Shown here: piece by piece, positions 30,309 through 38,667 of the stretch
Numbering within the stretch: position 1 is the stretch's first letter
Layout of the letters: each line of letters starts with the position of its first letter
Assembly (NCBI RefSeq): GCF_000384415.1
Contig: NZ_ARVU01000001.1
Coordinates: forward strand, 806,001-870,000
DNA: 64,000 nucleotides
Origin: Cycloclasticus pugetii PS-1
GTDB lineage: Bacteria > Pseudomonadota > Gammaproteobacteria > Methylococcales > Cycloclasticaceae
Direction of reading: 5' to 3'
Program-made: the position numbers and the translations under genes
The notes under the pieces: generated by a model
The model's input: only the letters and a program-made list of their open reading frames with translations
Databases searched by the model: none
What the model was told of the DNA's origin: nothing

Positions 30309-30596
30309 ATGTCAAACAAAATTGAAGATGAAAAAACTTACTTGTTTGATAACCCACGCAATGTTTCGCGTCTGTTATTAGGCTTTTATATCATTTCTGC
30401 AGGGTTGTTTATTGCAGACTTCTTTGTTCATCGTCATACCGTTCACCCCTGGGAAGGCTTTCCAGGTTTTTATGCCCTATATGGTTTTGTGGCTTGTGTG
30501 TTGCTAGTTTTTATTTCTAAGGAAATGCGCAAGGTACTCATGAGGGATGAAGATTATTATGAAATGAAGGAAAAGAAAGATGATGTGGATAAGTAA
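30309..30596 (+). CDS. Small conserved membrane protein of the mrp-like operon
   Basis: 95-residue protein with two hydrophobic segments (about 20-37 and 52-68) and a charged C-terminus (MRDEDYYEMKEKKDDVDK). I recognise no named family. Its place between two antiporter-like genes, with a 17-bp overlap to the downstream one, suggests an accessory subunit or assembly factor of the complex. Confidence 0.75.
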   Translation: MSNKIEDEKTYLFDNPRNVSRLLLGFYIISAGLFIADFFVHRHTVHPWEGFPGFYALYGFVACVLLVFISKEMRKVLMRDEDYYEMKEKKDDVDK

Positions 30597-32328
30597 TTTA
30601 CCACCCTTCATTCCTTTTTTTATTGCCGCGATATTGGTGCTGGTTACGCGTGGTCAGGTACGTAATATAATTCTACTTGCAACACCGGTTTTGGGTGGTT
30701 TACATTTATGGTTAGATGTACAACCGTTTGTTCCAATGCAGGCAAGTGATACCTTAGTCAAAGCAACTGCATTATCATATCCATTAACCGTATTTACGTA
30801 TCAACTTGAGTTTATGCGAGTTGATAAGTTGAGTTTGTTATTTGGTTATTTATTTCATATTGCCAGCTTTATTGCCATCGTGTATGCCTTACATGTGCGG
30901 GATACCACGCAACAGGTGGCAGGGTTACTTTATGCAGGCAGTGCGCTAGGGGCAGTGTTTGCAGGGGATTTAATAAGTTTATTTATTTTTTGGGAATGCC
31001 TGGCATTAAGTTCAGTATTCTTGATTTGGGCTAACCGTACTGACCGTGCCATTCAGTCGGGCATGCGTTATTTGATATTTCAGGTAGCCTCTGGTGTGTT
31101 ATTACTAGCGGGTGCTTTGGTCTATTACAATGAACATGCTTCATTGGCTTTTGATTATATTGGGCTTAATGGTATCGGCAGTTGGTTAATATTTTTAGCA
31201 TTTGGTATTAAGTGTGCGTTTCCTTTTTTACACAATTGGTTAACAGACGCTTACCCTGAAGCGACCGCTAGTGGGACAGTCTTTTTATCTGCATTTTCGA
31301 CTAAGCTTGCGGTATATGCTTTAGCACGTGGGTATCCTGGAACAGAGCTTCTGATTTATATCGGTGCTGTAATGGCCTGTTTCCCAATCTTCTATGCGGT
31401 CGTTGAAAATGATCTCAGGCGTGTTCTAGCGTACAGTATGATTAACCAGTTGGGTTTTATGGTGGTAGGTGTTGGTATTGGCACTGCTCTAGCGCTAAAT
31501 GGCACAGTTGCACATGCCTTCGCACATATCATTTATAAATCACTGTTGTTTATGTCAATGGGTGCAGTCATGTATCGTGTTGCTAACATTAGAGGCTCAG
31601 ATCTTGGCGGCTTGTATAAGAGCATGCCCTGGACAGCAACATTTTGTATTATTGGCGCCGCCTCAATTTCTGCTTTTCCCTTATTTAGTGGTTTTATTGC
31701 AAAATCATTAATCATGGTTGCTGTGCTGAAAGAAGGGCATGAAGTAGTTTGGTTGATGTTATTGTTTGCAGCGGCGGGTGTATTCCATCACGCGGGTATT
31801 AAGGTACCGTACTTTGCTTTTTTTCATCATGATTCGGGAATTAGGGTTAAAGAGGCGCCGATTAACATGTTAATTGCAATGGGCGTTGCGGCTTTCTTAT
31901 GTATATTTATTGGTACACAGCCACAATACCTTTATGCGTTATTGCCATGGAAATTTGATTATTGGCCGTATGATTTGACACATGTATTGACCCAGTTACA
32001 GTTACTCTTTTTCTCTGCGTTAGCCTTTGTTTGGTTAAACAAAAAAGGCTTGTACCCACCTGAGCTACGCTCGGTTAATATTGATGTTGAGTGGACGTAT
32101 AGAAAACTATTACCTGCAACAGCAAAGGCGAGTTATAAATTATTGGATCAGCTTAACCGTGTTGTAGTAGCCACTCTTCGTCAAAGTTGGGAAGGTGCTC
32201 AATCGGCTTTTCAAGCCAGTCGTTTATCTCAATATCATTTAGCGAGTAGCTGGCCAACCGGAAGTATGGTGTTGTGGATTGGCGTTATTTTAGGTGGATA
32301 CCTATTAGCTGATATTTATTTTAAATAA
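30580..32328 (+). CDS. Third antiporter-like subunit (NuoL/M-MrpD family, extended C-terminus)
   Basis: 582-residue membrane protein with the antiporter core: Glu in LFIFWECLALSSV, Lys in FGIKCAFPFLHNWLTDAY, and DLRRVLAYSMINQLGFMVVG. After the core comes an extra region of about 100 residues (VDVEWTYRKLL..., with a final helix at 555-578) resembling the extension of some MrpD-like proteins. Last gene of the operon; its start overlaps the small membrane protein gene. Confidence 0.88.
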   Translation: MMWISNLPPFIPFFIAAILVLVTRGQVRNIILLATPVLGGLHLWLDVQPFVPMQASDTLVKATALSYPLTVFTYQLEFMRVDKLSLLFGYLFHIASFIAIVYALHVRDTTQQVAGLLYAGSALGAVFAGDLISLFIFWECLALSSVFLIWANRTDRAIQSGMRYLIFQVASGVLLLAGALVYYNEHASLAFDYIGLNGIGSWLIFLAFGIKCAFPFLHNWLTDAYPEATASGTVFLSAFSTKLAVYALARGYPGTELLIYIGAVMACFPIFYAVVENDLRRVLAYSMINQLGFMVVGVGIGTALALNGTVAHAFAHIIYKSLLFMSMGAVMYRVANIRGSDLGGLYKSMPWTATFCIIGAASISAFPLFSGFIAKSLIMVAVLKEGHEVVWLMLLFAAAGVFHHAGIKVPYFAFFHHDSGIRVKEAPINMLIAMGVAAFLCIFIGTQPQYLYALLPWKFDYWPYDLTHVLTQLQLLFFSALAFVWLNKKGLYPPELRSVNIDVEWTYRKLLPATAKASYKLLDQLNRVVVATLRQSWEGAQSAFQASRLSQYHLASSWPTGSMVLWIGVILGGYLLADIYFK

Positions 32329-32654
32329 TAGCTAATAGGCTTATAACAAGAACTTAAAGTCTTTTCGCTATTGGCATAGGGTATTAACCGACAGTAGAAA
32401 ACCTTCTCTGTACTCTAATTGTTTTGTTTTTTCCCAGCAGTTTTGACTTGCGTCACATCGTGAGCACAACAGGCCAAGGTTCCGTATTATAAAAATAATA
32501 ACGTAGATGAGTGTTCACTCATTTCGTTAATAAATAGGGCTGTTTGTTATACGCTGGCCCATTTTTTTACGCCTACCGTATCTAATAATTACCTAAATAT
32601 ATCGTTTAAGACGCTTTATAAAACACAGATTTAAAAGTGGAAGACTGTATATAA

Positions 32655-32703
32655 GGCACATTTATGGTGCGCTGCATGATGAAAGTTGCGCATATATAGT
32701 GCA
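32655..32703 (+). promoter_or_regulatory. Two NtrC-like enhancer boxes upstream of cynS
   Basis: Box 1, GGCACATTTATGGTGCG, is at 32655-32671; box 2, TGCGCATATATAGTGCA, is at 32687-32703. Both follow the NtrC pattern TGCAC-N6/7-GTGCA with one or two mismatches, and their centres lie 32 bp apart (three helical turns), the same spacing as the E. coli glnA enhancer. They sit about 170 and 203 bp upstream of the start predicted from the sigma-54 element. Binding by NtrC is inference; no ntrBC genes are in the window. Confidence 0.72.
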
Positions 32704-32839
32704 GTAGAGTATATGGATTCTTAAATTTGAAAATAAATTTATTTAGACATTTATTATTCGAGTTAAGTATAAAAATATTTATTTTTAATAGATTGATTCT
32801 AAAGTCTTTTTTAATAAGAAGGTGTTAAAAAAAATAGGG

Positions 32840-32855
32840 TGGCATTGTAGTTGCT
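32840..32855 (+). promoter_or_regulatory. Sigma-54 (-24/-12) promoter of cynS
   Basis: TGGCATTGTAGTTGCT matches the TGGCAC-N5-TTGCW consensus with a single change (C to T), with the invariant GG and GC at correct spacing. Predicted start about 32866, giving an 80-base leader before the cynS ATG at 32948, which has an AAGGAG ribosome-binding site. Confidence 0.8.
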
Positions 32856-32947
32856 TTAAGTAAACTTAAAGTGCGACGAGGTAGAACTAATTTTACGGCA
32901 CTAGAGGTTGGTAATCATTATTTAGACTATTTATAAAGGAGTTTGCA

Positions 32948-33391
32948 ATGACACGTAATGAGGTAACTGAATTAATTATCTTACAAAAATCTGCCATGGG
33001 TTTTACCTGGTCTGAGTTAGCAAAAGCGATAGATAAGAGTAAAGAATGGACAACGGCGGCTTTATTAGGGCAAATGACATTAACGAAAGAGCAAGCCGAG
33101 ACACTTGGTACGATGCTTAATTTGCCTGTTGATGCGACGACCCAATTACAAGTAGTTCCTTATAAGGGCTCCTTACCTACAGCCGTTCCAACAGACCCTT
33201 TAATTTATCGTTTTTATGAACTAGTTAATGTGTACGGAACGACGTTTAAAGAACTGATACATGAGGAGTTTGGTGATGGAATTATGAGTGCTATTGATTT
33301 CAGCATGGATCTTAAACGTGAACCAGACCCATTGGGTGATCGTGTGAATATTGTAATGAGTGGGAAGTTTCTTCCGTATAAAAGTTACTAA
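32948..33391 (+). CDS. cynS: Cyanate hydratase (cyanase)
   Basis: 147-residue enzyme that turns cyanate plus bicarbonate into ammonia and CO2. It has an N-terminal helical domain and a C-terminal catalytic domain; by a constant offset of eight from the E. coli enzyme the active-site residues are Arg88, Glu91 and Ser114, all present (YRFYELVNVYG, GIMSAIDFSMDL). Leads an operon with an FNT channel gene 35 bp downstream. A sigma-54 promoter and NtrC-like sites upstream point to use of cyanate as a nitrogen source under nitrogen limitation rather than mere detoxification. Confidence 0.97.
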   Translation: MTRNEVTELIILQKSAMGFTWSELAKAIDKSKEWTTAALLGQMTLTKEQAETLGTMLNLPVDATTQLQVVPYKGSLPTAVPTDPLIYRFYELVNVYGTTFKELIHEEFGDGIMSAIDFSMDLKREPDPLGDRVNIVMSGKFLPYKSY

Positions 33392-33426
33392 TCATTTAAT
33401 TAATTTGTAAAACTGGAGTATATAAA

Positions 33427-34236
33427 ATGTCATATTTAGAGCCGAGTGAATTCGTTACAAAAATGGTGGATTCTGGTGAATCCAAAGTGTATATGTCGAC
33501 AAAAGATACGTTTATTCGTGCTTTTATGGCCGGTGCTATTCTTGGGCTTGCCGCCATTTTCGCCATTACGGTTGCTGTGAAAACGGGGTCTCCATTAATT
33601 GGTGCTATTTTGTTCCCTGTGGGTTTTATCATGCTGTACTTAATGAAGTTTGATCTATTAACAGGGGTATTTACCTTAGTGCCATTAGCATTAATTGATA
33701 AGAGGCCAGGTGTCACCATCGGTCAAGTATTTAGAAACTGGGGGCTTGTGTTTATTGGTAACTTTGCAGGAGCGCTCACAACAGCGTTTATGATGTCGTT
33801 TATCTTAACCTACGGCTACAGTGTCGATGGAGGCGCTATTGCTGCCAAAGTCAGTACGATTGGTGAGTCTAGAACGTTAGGCTATAAAACACACGGTGTT
33901 GATGGCTGGTTTACGATTTTTATTCGCGGCATGTTATGTAACTGGATGGTTTCAATGGGTGTGGTTGGTGCAATGATTTCGACTTCTGCTACCAGTAAAA
34001 TGTTAGCGATGTGGATGCCTGTTATGCTGTTCTTCTTTATGGGTTTTGAACACTCAATTGTTAATATGTTCCTGTTCCCATTTTCAATGATTATGGGTGG
34101 GGAGTTTACGTTTGTTGACTATTTAGTTTGGAATGAGCTGCCAACAGTACTTGGCAACCTAGCTGGTGGTTTGTGCTTGGTAGGGCTTCCACTATACTTC
34201 ACTCATGTTAGAACCAGTCCAAATCGTTCTATATAA
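33427..34236 (+). CDS. Formate/nitrite transporter (FNT) family channel
   Basis: 269-residue six-helix membrane protein. FNT marks are visible: KFDLLTGVFTLVPL, NFAGALTTAFM, CNWMVSMGV and the central-His segment GFEHSIVNMFLFPF. FNT proteins form pentameric channels for small monovalent anions such as nitrite, formate or hydrosulfide. Being between cynS and a kinase/phosphatase gene in a nitrogen island, nitrite is the likely substrate, with cyanate a possible alternative since no CynX or cyanate ABC transporter is seen. Confidence 0.9.
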   Translation: MSYLEPSEFVTKMVDSGESKVYMSTKDTFIRAFMAGAILGLAAIFAITVAVKTGSPLIGAILFPVGFIMLYLMKFDLLTGVFTLVPLALIDKRPGVTIGQVFRNWGLVFIGNFAGALTTAFMMSFILTYGYSVDGGAIAAKVSTIGESRTLGYKTHGVDGWFTIFIRGMLCNWMVSMGVVGAMISTSATSKMLAMWMPVMLFFFMGFEHSIVNMFLFPFSMIMGGEFTFVDYLVWNELPTVLGNLAGGLCLVGLPLYFTHVRTSPNRSI

Positions 34237-34263
34237 TCATTTCCATTAAACAACTGATGGACC

Positions 34264-34293
34264 AAGGCCAGCCTAAGCTTAGGCTGGCCTTTA
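34264..34293 (+). terminator. Strong hairpin after the FNT gene, directly before the kinase/phosphatase start
   Basis: AAGGCCAGCCTAAG followed by CTTAGGCTGGCCTT is a perfect 28-bp inverted repeat (34264-34291) followed by TTATTT. It looks like a rho-independent terminator of cynS-FNT. Its right arm ends only eight bases before the ATG of the next gene, so it also covers the place where that gene's ribosome-binding site should be. Confidence 0.8.
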
Positions 34294-34299
34294 TTTAAA

Positions 34300-36021
34300 A
34301 TGACAAATCGATTAAACATATCCGTAGGTCAATATTCAGATAAAGGTAAAAAGGATATAAACCAAGACTTTCATGGTGTTTATATTCCTGATGAGCCGAT
34401 GCTAACATCTAAGGGCATAGCGGTTGTTTTATCCGATGGTATCAGTAGTAGTGATGTAAGCCATATTGCCAGTGAATCATCGGTGAGTGGTTTTATCTCG
34501 GATTATTATTGCACCTCCGAGACTTGGTCTGTTAAACAATCAGCTGAACGGGTGCTAAGGGCTACCAACTCTTGGCTATACGCCCAAAGCCAACAAAGTA
34601 CACACCGGTTTAATAAAGATCGTGGTTATGTGTGCACGTGCAGTGCCATGGTTATTAAGTCAAGAACAGCACACATTTTTCATGTTGGAGACAGCCGAGT
34701 ATATCGCCTGAATGATCAGTCGTTAGAACAGCTTACCAACGATCATAGATTATGGGTAGCAGAGGGTAAAAGTTACCTTAGCCGAGCAATGGGGGTTAAG
34801 CAACAACTCGATATTGATTATCAAAGCATGGCTGTGGCAGAAGGTGATATATTCTTTTTGGCAACAGACGGGGTGTATGAGTTTGTTAATGATGCGTTTA
34901 TCGTTAATACAATAAATGAGCACGCCGATCAATTAGATGAGGCGGCAAAGCTTATTGTTAATACAGCATATGAACAAGGTAGCGATGATAATTTAACGGC
35001 GCAAATTATTCGTATTGATGCACTACCAGATCATGAGACAAGTGAGCTTTACCAACACATTACTGAGCTTCCATTTGCCCCGTTATTAGATGCTCGCATG
35101 ACAATGGATGGGTATAGAATTATTCGCGCTATTCATCAAAGTAGTCGTAGTCACGTTTATTTAGCGCTTGATGACGACACTGGAGAGCAGGTTGTTATTA
35201 AAACGCCCTCCGTTGATCTAAGAGATGATTCTGCTTATCTAGAGCGTTTTACAATGGAAGAGTGGATTGCCAGACGTATCAATAATGCACATGTGCTGAA
35301 ACCCTGTAAACAGAGTCGCAAACGAAACTACTTGTATCTAACAATGGAGTTTATTGAAGGGCAGACTTTAAAACAATGGATGATAGATAATCCTACGCCT
35401 GATTTAGAAACAGTACGCGGCATTATTGAGCAGGTTGCTAAAGGCTTACGGGCTTTTCACCGATTGGAGATGCTGCATCAAGATTTAAGACCAGACAACA
35501 TCATGATCGATTCAACAGGGACGGTGAAGATTATTGATTTTGGTTCGACACGGGTGGCTGGCATCATGGACATATCAAGTTCAAGGCAGCAAGACGACAT
35601 ACTCGGCACTGCTCAGTATACTGCCCCAGAATATTTCCTTGGACAAAGCGGTACAAGCCGTTCAGACCTATTCTCTTTAGGTGTTATTACGTATCAGATG
35701 TTAACAGGTCGATTACCTTATGGCGTGGATGTGGCGAGGTGTAAAAGCAAGTCGGCGCAAAATAAATTGAATTATAAAACGGTGCTCGATGATGAAAGAG
35801 AGATTCCAGTATGGTTTGACGATGTGTTAAAAAAGGCAGTGCATCCTGATCCTTATAAGCGATATGGGGAGCTATCAGAGTTTATTTTTGACCTGCGACA
35901 ACCAAATAAAGAGTTTATAAATAAAACTCGTCCACCTTTGATGGAGCGTGACCCTGTGCTTTTTTGGAAGAGCACCACGTTAATGTTAACGATCTTGGTT
36001 TTATATTTACTTAGCCAATAA
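34300..36021 (+). CDS. Bifunctional PP2C phosphatase-Ser/Thr kinase fusion, membrane anchored (copy 1)
   Basis: 573 residues. The N-terminal PP2C-type phosphatase (about 5-245) has VVLSDGISSSD, HVGDSRVYRL, TDGVYEF and GSDDNLTAQ, all metal-site motifs. The kinase domain (about 265-530) has the ATP-binding Lys in VVIKTPS, HQDLRPDNIMI (HQD instead of HRD), DFGSTRVAG and APEYFLGQ, but no glycine-rich loop (YRIIRAIHQSSRSHVYLA). A single helix at about 553-571 anchors it at the C-terminus. No ribosome-binding site precedes the ATG; a hairpin sits there instead. A paralogue lies at 36946-38649. Similar genes accompany nitrate assimilation clusters in Pseudomonas; targets unknown. Confidence 0.88.
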   Translation: MTNRLNISVGQYSDKGKKDINQDFHGVYIPDEPMLTSKGIAVVLSDGISSSDVSHIASESSVSGFISDYYCTSETWSVKQSAERVLRATNSWLYAQSQQSTHRFNKDRGYVCTCSAMVIKSRTAHIFHVGDSRVYRLNDQSLEQLTNDHRLWVAEGKSYLSRAMGVKQQLDIDYQSMAVAEGDIFFLATDGVYEFVNDAFIVNTINEHADQLDEAAKLIVNTAYEQGSDDNLTAQIIRIDALPDHETSELYQHITELPFAPLLDARMTMDGYRIIRAIHQSSRSHVYLALDDDTGEQVVIKTPSVDLRDDSAYLERFTMEEWIARRINNAHVLKPCKQSRKRNYLYLTMEFIEGQTLKQWMIDNPTPDLETVRGIIEQVAKGLRAFHRLEMLHQDLRPDNIMIDSTGTVKIIDFGSTRVAGIMDISSSRQQDDILGTAQYTAPEYFLGQSGTSRSDLFSLGVITYQMLTGRLPYGVDVARCKSKSAQNKLNYKTVLDDEREIPVWFDDVLKKAVHPDPYKRYGELSEFIFDLRQPNKEFINKTRPPLMERDPVLFWKSTTLMLTILVLYLLSQ

Positions 36022-36046
36022 CGGGTTTTATGTTTATTGGTATAGG

Positions 36047-36721
36047 CTAAATCAAAGGGGAGCCTCCGAACCATGTTTGATGAAAGTACATAACGGCAAA
36101 GAATATGGCGGTACCTGCTAGTGCTGCCCAGATATTAAGTTCGCTCAAAACAAGTTTATTACGTTTGTTTAAAATAGCTACAAAAGGAATATAGGATGTT
36201 TGTTCGGTAAATTTAACCCAAGACTCACCATACCGGGCCTTGTATTTACGGTCTAAATTCATAGGCGCAATAAGCCCTTCAAATGCAATCGTTCCAAACA
36301 GAAGGTGGGAGGCCCAATCGCCGTTGACAATAAAATGAGCGAAGCCCCATAATCCTAACCCAATAAGTCCTGCATGCCGTGTGATGCGTACCATGCCACG
36401 GGTTGTGACTTGGTCGGGTGGAACAAGCCCCATTAAGGTTGGGTTTTTATCAAAAACACTCATTGGTAATAACAAAAAGGCAAAGAAGGTGAGCCCAATG
36501 CTGACTGGTTTTAAGGCTTCAGCTGTTCCCCAAGTGGCAATATAAGGAGCGCTTTGATAGGCGAACCCCATCCAAGCTAAAGCAATAAATATACTCAGCG
36601 AGAATAAGACCTTAAAGACGGTTTCGCCAAGAATGTTAACAATGTGAGCACGCAAGGGGCTGCCAGAAATAATCCAGTGCATGCCAAGAAAAAAAAGACA
36701 AGCCGCGGTTAGTGAGTTCAT
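36047..36721 (-). CDS. NnrU family membrane protein
   Basis: 224-residue multi-helix membrane protein of the NnrU/MAPEG-like isoprenylcysteine methyltransferase-fold group (HWIISGSPLR, RITRHAGLIGLGLWGFAH, LDRKYKARYGESWVKF). The ATG at 36721 is chosen because a GGAGG site lies 10 bases upstream; an upstream TTG adds only five residues. NnrU was named in denitrifiers near nitrite/NO reductase genes and its biochemical role is unsettled. Its stop codon lies 25 bp from the convergent copy 1 gene. Confidence 0.85.
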   Translation of the reverse strand: MNSLTAACLFFLGMHWIISGSPLRAHIVNILGETVFKVLFSLSIFIALAWMGFAYQSAPYIATWGTAEALKPVSIGLTFFAFLLLPMSVFDKNPTLMGLVPPDQVTTRGMVRITRHAGLIGLGLWGFAHFIVNGDWASHLLFGTIAFEGLIAPMNLDRKYKARYGESWVKFTEQTSYIPFVAILNKRNKLVLSELNIWAALAGTAIFFAVMYFHQTWFGGSPLI

Positions 36722-36945
36722 GGGTTGTTCCTCCAACTAGTTATTAGCGCCCTTTTTAGCTATGGGGCTGTTATTCGAACTAGCATAAAGCATACTTAAA
36801 ATTTTGCGAAGCGTCGTGTATTTATGTAATTGTTAATTCAAAAAGCTAGTTTTTTTGGCATGAGAGGATGTAGATCAAGAAAACGCTAGTGATATAGGGT
36901 CGCTAAGATGATAGCGCAAAGCGTTATCGTTATGAATACATGGAT

Positions 36946-38649
36946 TTACTTTATGAGCAAAAGGGCTGCATTGGAGAATAAGCTTAATAGCGCGACTGCC
37001 TTCCAGAAGGCGAGAGGGTTTCGTTCAACTAAGGGTGTGTGAACGGCAGTGGTGAATAATTTATTTGGGTGTGAGAGGTCGTGAATAAATTCTGATATTT
37101 CCTCGTATCGATTTGAAGGTTTTTTGTTGACGATTTTTCTGATTGCACCATCAATCCAAAGTGGAATGTCCGTATCGATTTCTAATATTGGAATATAGTG
37201 CAATTTACTAAGTGCTTTTTCACCGTATTTTTCCCCAAAAGGGAGTTTTCCTGTCAGCATTTCGTAGGTAATAACGCCTAAAGAGAAAGCGTCTGAACGG
37301 TAGCTAGCGGGCTGACCTAATAGGTATTCTGGTGCTGTGTAGTGTTGAGTTCCCAATAAATTTAAACGTTGAATGGGAGATGCTATTTCTTCTACACCGG
37401 CAACTTTTGTAGAGCCGAAGTCTATTATTTTAACGGTGCCTTGGGTATCGATAATGATGTTTTCTGGTTTGAGGTCTTGGTGAATCATTTCCTTTTTATG
37501 AAAAGCTCTGAGGCCTCGAGCAATTTGCCTAACGATGCCTCTAACATCGTGCAAGCTGGGTTGGGGGTTGTCACTCATCCAATGCCTGAGTGTTTGTCCT
37601 TCGATGTATTCGGTGACGTAATAAAGAAAGCGACGTGTCTTTGTTTGTTCAATAATTTTTAGAACATGATTGTTATCAATTCGGCGGCCAATCCACTCTT
37701 CTTGCACAAACATATCTAAAAATGTAGGGTCATCTACATAATTAACAGACGGTGTTTTAATAACAACTTGCTGTTGTGTTTGAATATCTGTTGCCAGATA
37801 CACTTGTGTACGATTACTGGCATGTAGTTCTCGCTCAATTCGGTAACCATCTAAGGTCATGCCGGCACTTAAGTCAGGAGGAAAAGGTAGCTCAGTTAAT
37901 TTACGGTATATTTCCTGTTCATTAACGTGTGGTCGTTGATTAAACCTGACAATTTGGCAGGTGACATTGTCATGGCTGCCATTTTTCATTGCAAGATCAG
38001 TAATGTTTCGAGCAGCACGGTCAAAATTGTCGGTATTATTATTTACTTGTGCCAGCATGATGTTGTCACTGACAAACTCATGAACACCATCCGTGGTGAA
38101 TAAAAAAGTATCGCCTTCTTCCAATAGAAAATGGCTGTAGTCAATTTCTAAATGTAGATCAATGCCTATTGCACGAGTGAGGTAATTTTTTTCTTTGGAT
38201 ACCCAGAAACGATGATCGTCCGTGAGTAGCTCCAATTGCTTATCGCGTATTCGGTAAATACGTGTATCGCCAATATGGAATAAATGCACGGTGGAAGATT
38301 TAACAACCAAGGCGCTCATAGTAGTGGCTAAGCCTTTTTGGTTAGCACCACCTTGCTGTGCCATCCCCAACATCCAACGGTTAGTAGCGGTTAAAACCTT
38401 TTGAACAGAGGTTTTAACCGTCCAGGTGTCAGGTGTGCAGTAATAATCACCCAATAAGCTTTTTACACAAGATTCACTGGCAAGTTTACCTGCATCACAG
38501 CCACTAACACCATCAGCTATAACCGCAGCCACCCCTTTTTGCTCTAAAACAGGTGATTCAGGCAGTAAAACACCATAACTGTCTTCATTGTCCGTTTTAA
38601 GGCCTTTATCGGATGATTGACCAAGGTCTATAATCGATTCTGATTGCAT
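36946..38649 (-). CDS. Bifunctional PP2C phosphatase-Ser/Thr kinase fusion, membrane anchored (copy 2)
   Basis: 567 residues with the same layout as copy 1: PP2C domain (about 5-240; AVIADGVSGCD, HIGDTRIYRI, TDGVHEF, GSHDNVTCQ), kinase domain (about 260-525; VVIKTPS, HQDLKPENIII, DFGSTKVAG, APEYLLGQ), C-terminal helix. Like copy 1 it lacks a glycine loop (YRIERELHASNRTQVYLA) and has HQD. The asparagine-type metal motif DDN of PP2C is HDN here. It is 18 bp downstream of narK on the same strand, so co-transcribed with it. Confidence 0.88.
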   Translation of the reverse strand: MQSESIIDLGQSSDKGLKTDNEDSYGVLLPESPVLEQKGVAAVIADGVSGCDAGKLASESCVKSLLGDYYCTPDTWTVKTSVQKVLTATNRWMLGMAQQGGANQKGLATTMSALVVKSSTVHLFHIGDTRIYRIRDKQLELLTDDHRFWVSKEKNYLTRAIGIDLHLEIDYSHFLLEEGDTFLFTTDGVHEFVSDNIMLAQVNNNTDNFDRAARNITDLAMKNGSHDNVTCQIVRFNQRPHVNEQEIYRKLTELPFPPDLSAGMTLDGYRIERELHASNRTQVYLATDIQTQQQVVIKTPSVNYVDDPTFLDMFVQEEWIGRRIDNNHVLKIIEQTKTRRFLYYVTEYIEGQTLRHWMSDNPQPSLHDVRGIVRQIARGLRAFHKKEMIHQDLKPENIIIDTQGTVKIIDFGSTKVAGVEEIASPIQRLNLLGTQHYTAPEYLLGQPASYRSDAFSLGVITYEMLTGKLPFGEKYGEKALSKLHYIPILEIDTDIPLWIDGAIRKIVNKKPSNRYEEISEFIHDLSHPNKLFTTAVHTPLVERNPLAFWKAVALLSLFSNAALLLIK

Positions 38650-38667
38650 GTTAGTGGTGTTGATGGG

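Larger units (their letters stand above)
32329..32947. other. Long intergenic region holding the cynS control elements
   Basis: About 620 bp, AT-rich, with no open frame worth calling. The right half carries two NtrC-like boxes and a sigma-54 promoter (listed separately) directed at cynS. I see no clear terminator for the mrp-like operon in the left part. Confidence 0.7.

Noticed and set aside
36737..36945. Hairpin GATAGCGC-AAA-GCGTTATC (36910-36928) as a terminator of kinase copy 2
   Set aside because: It lies downstream of the gene on the minus strand but has no T-run after it; left uncalled.
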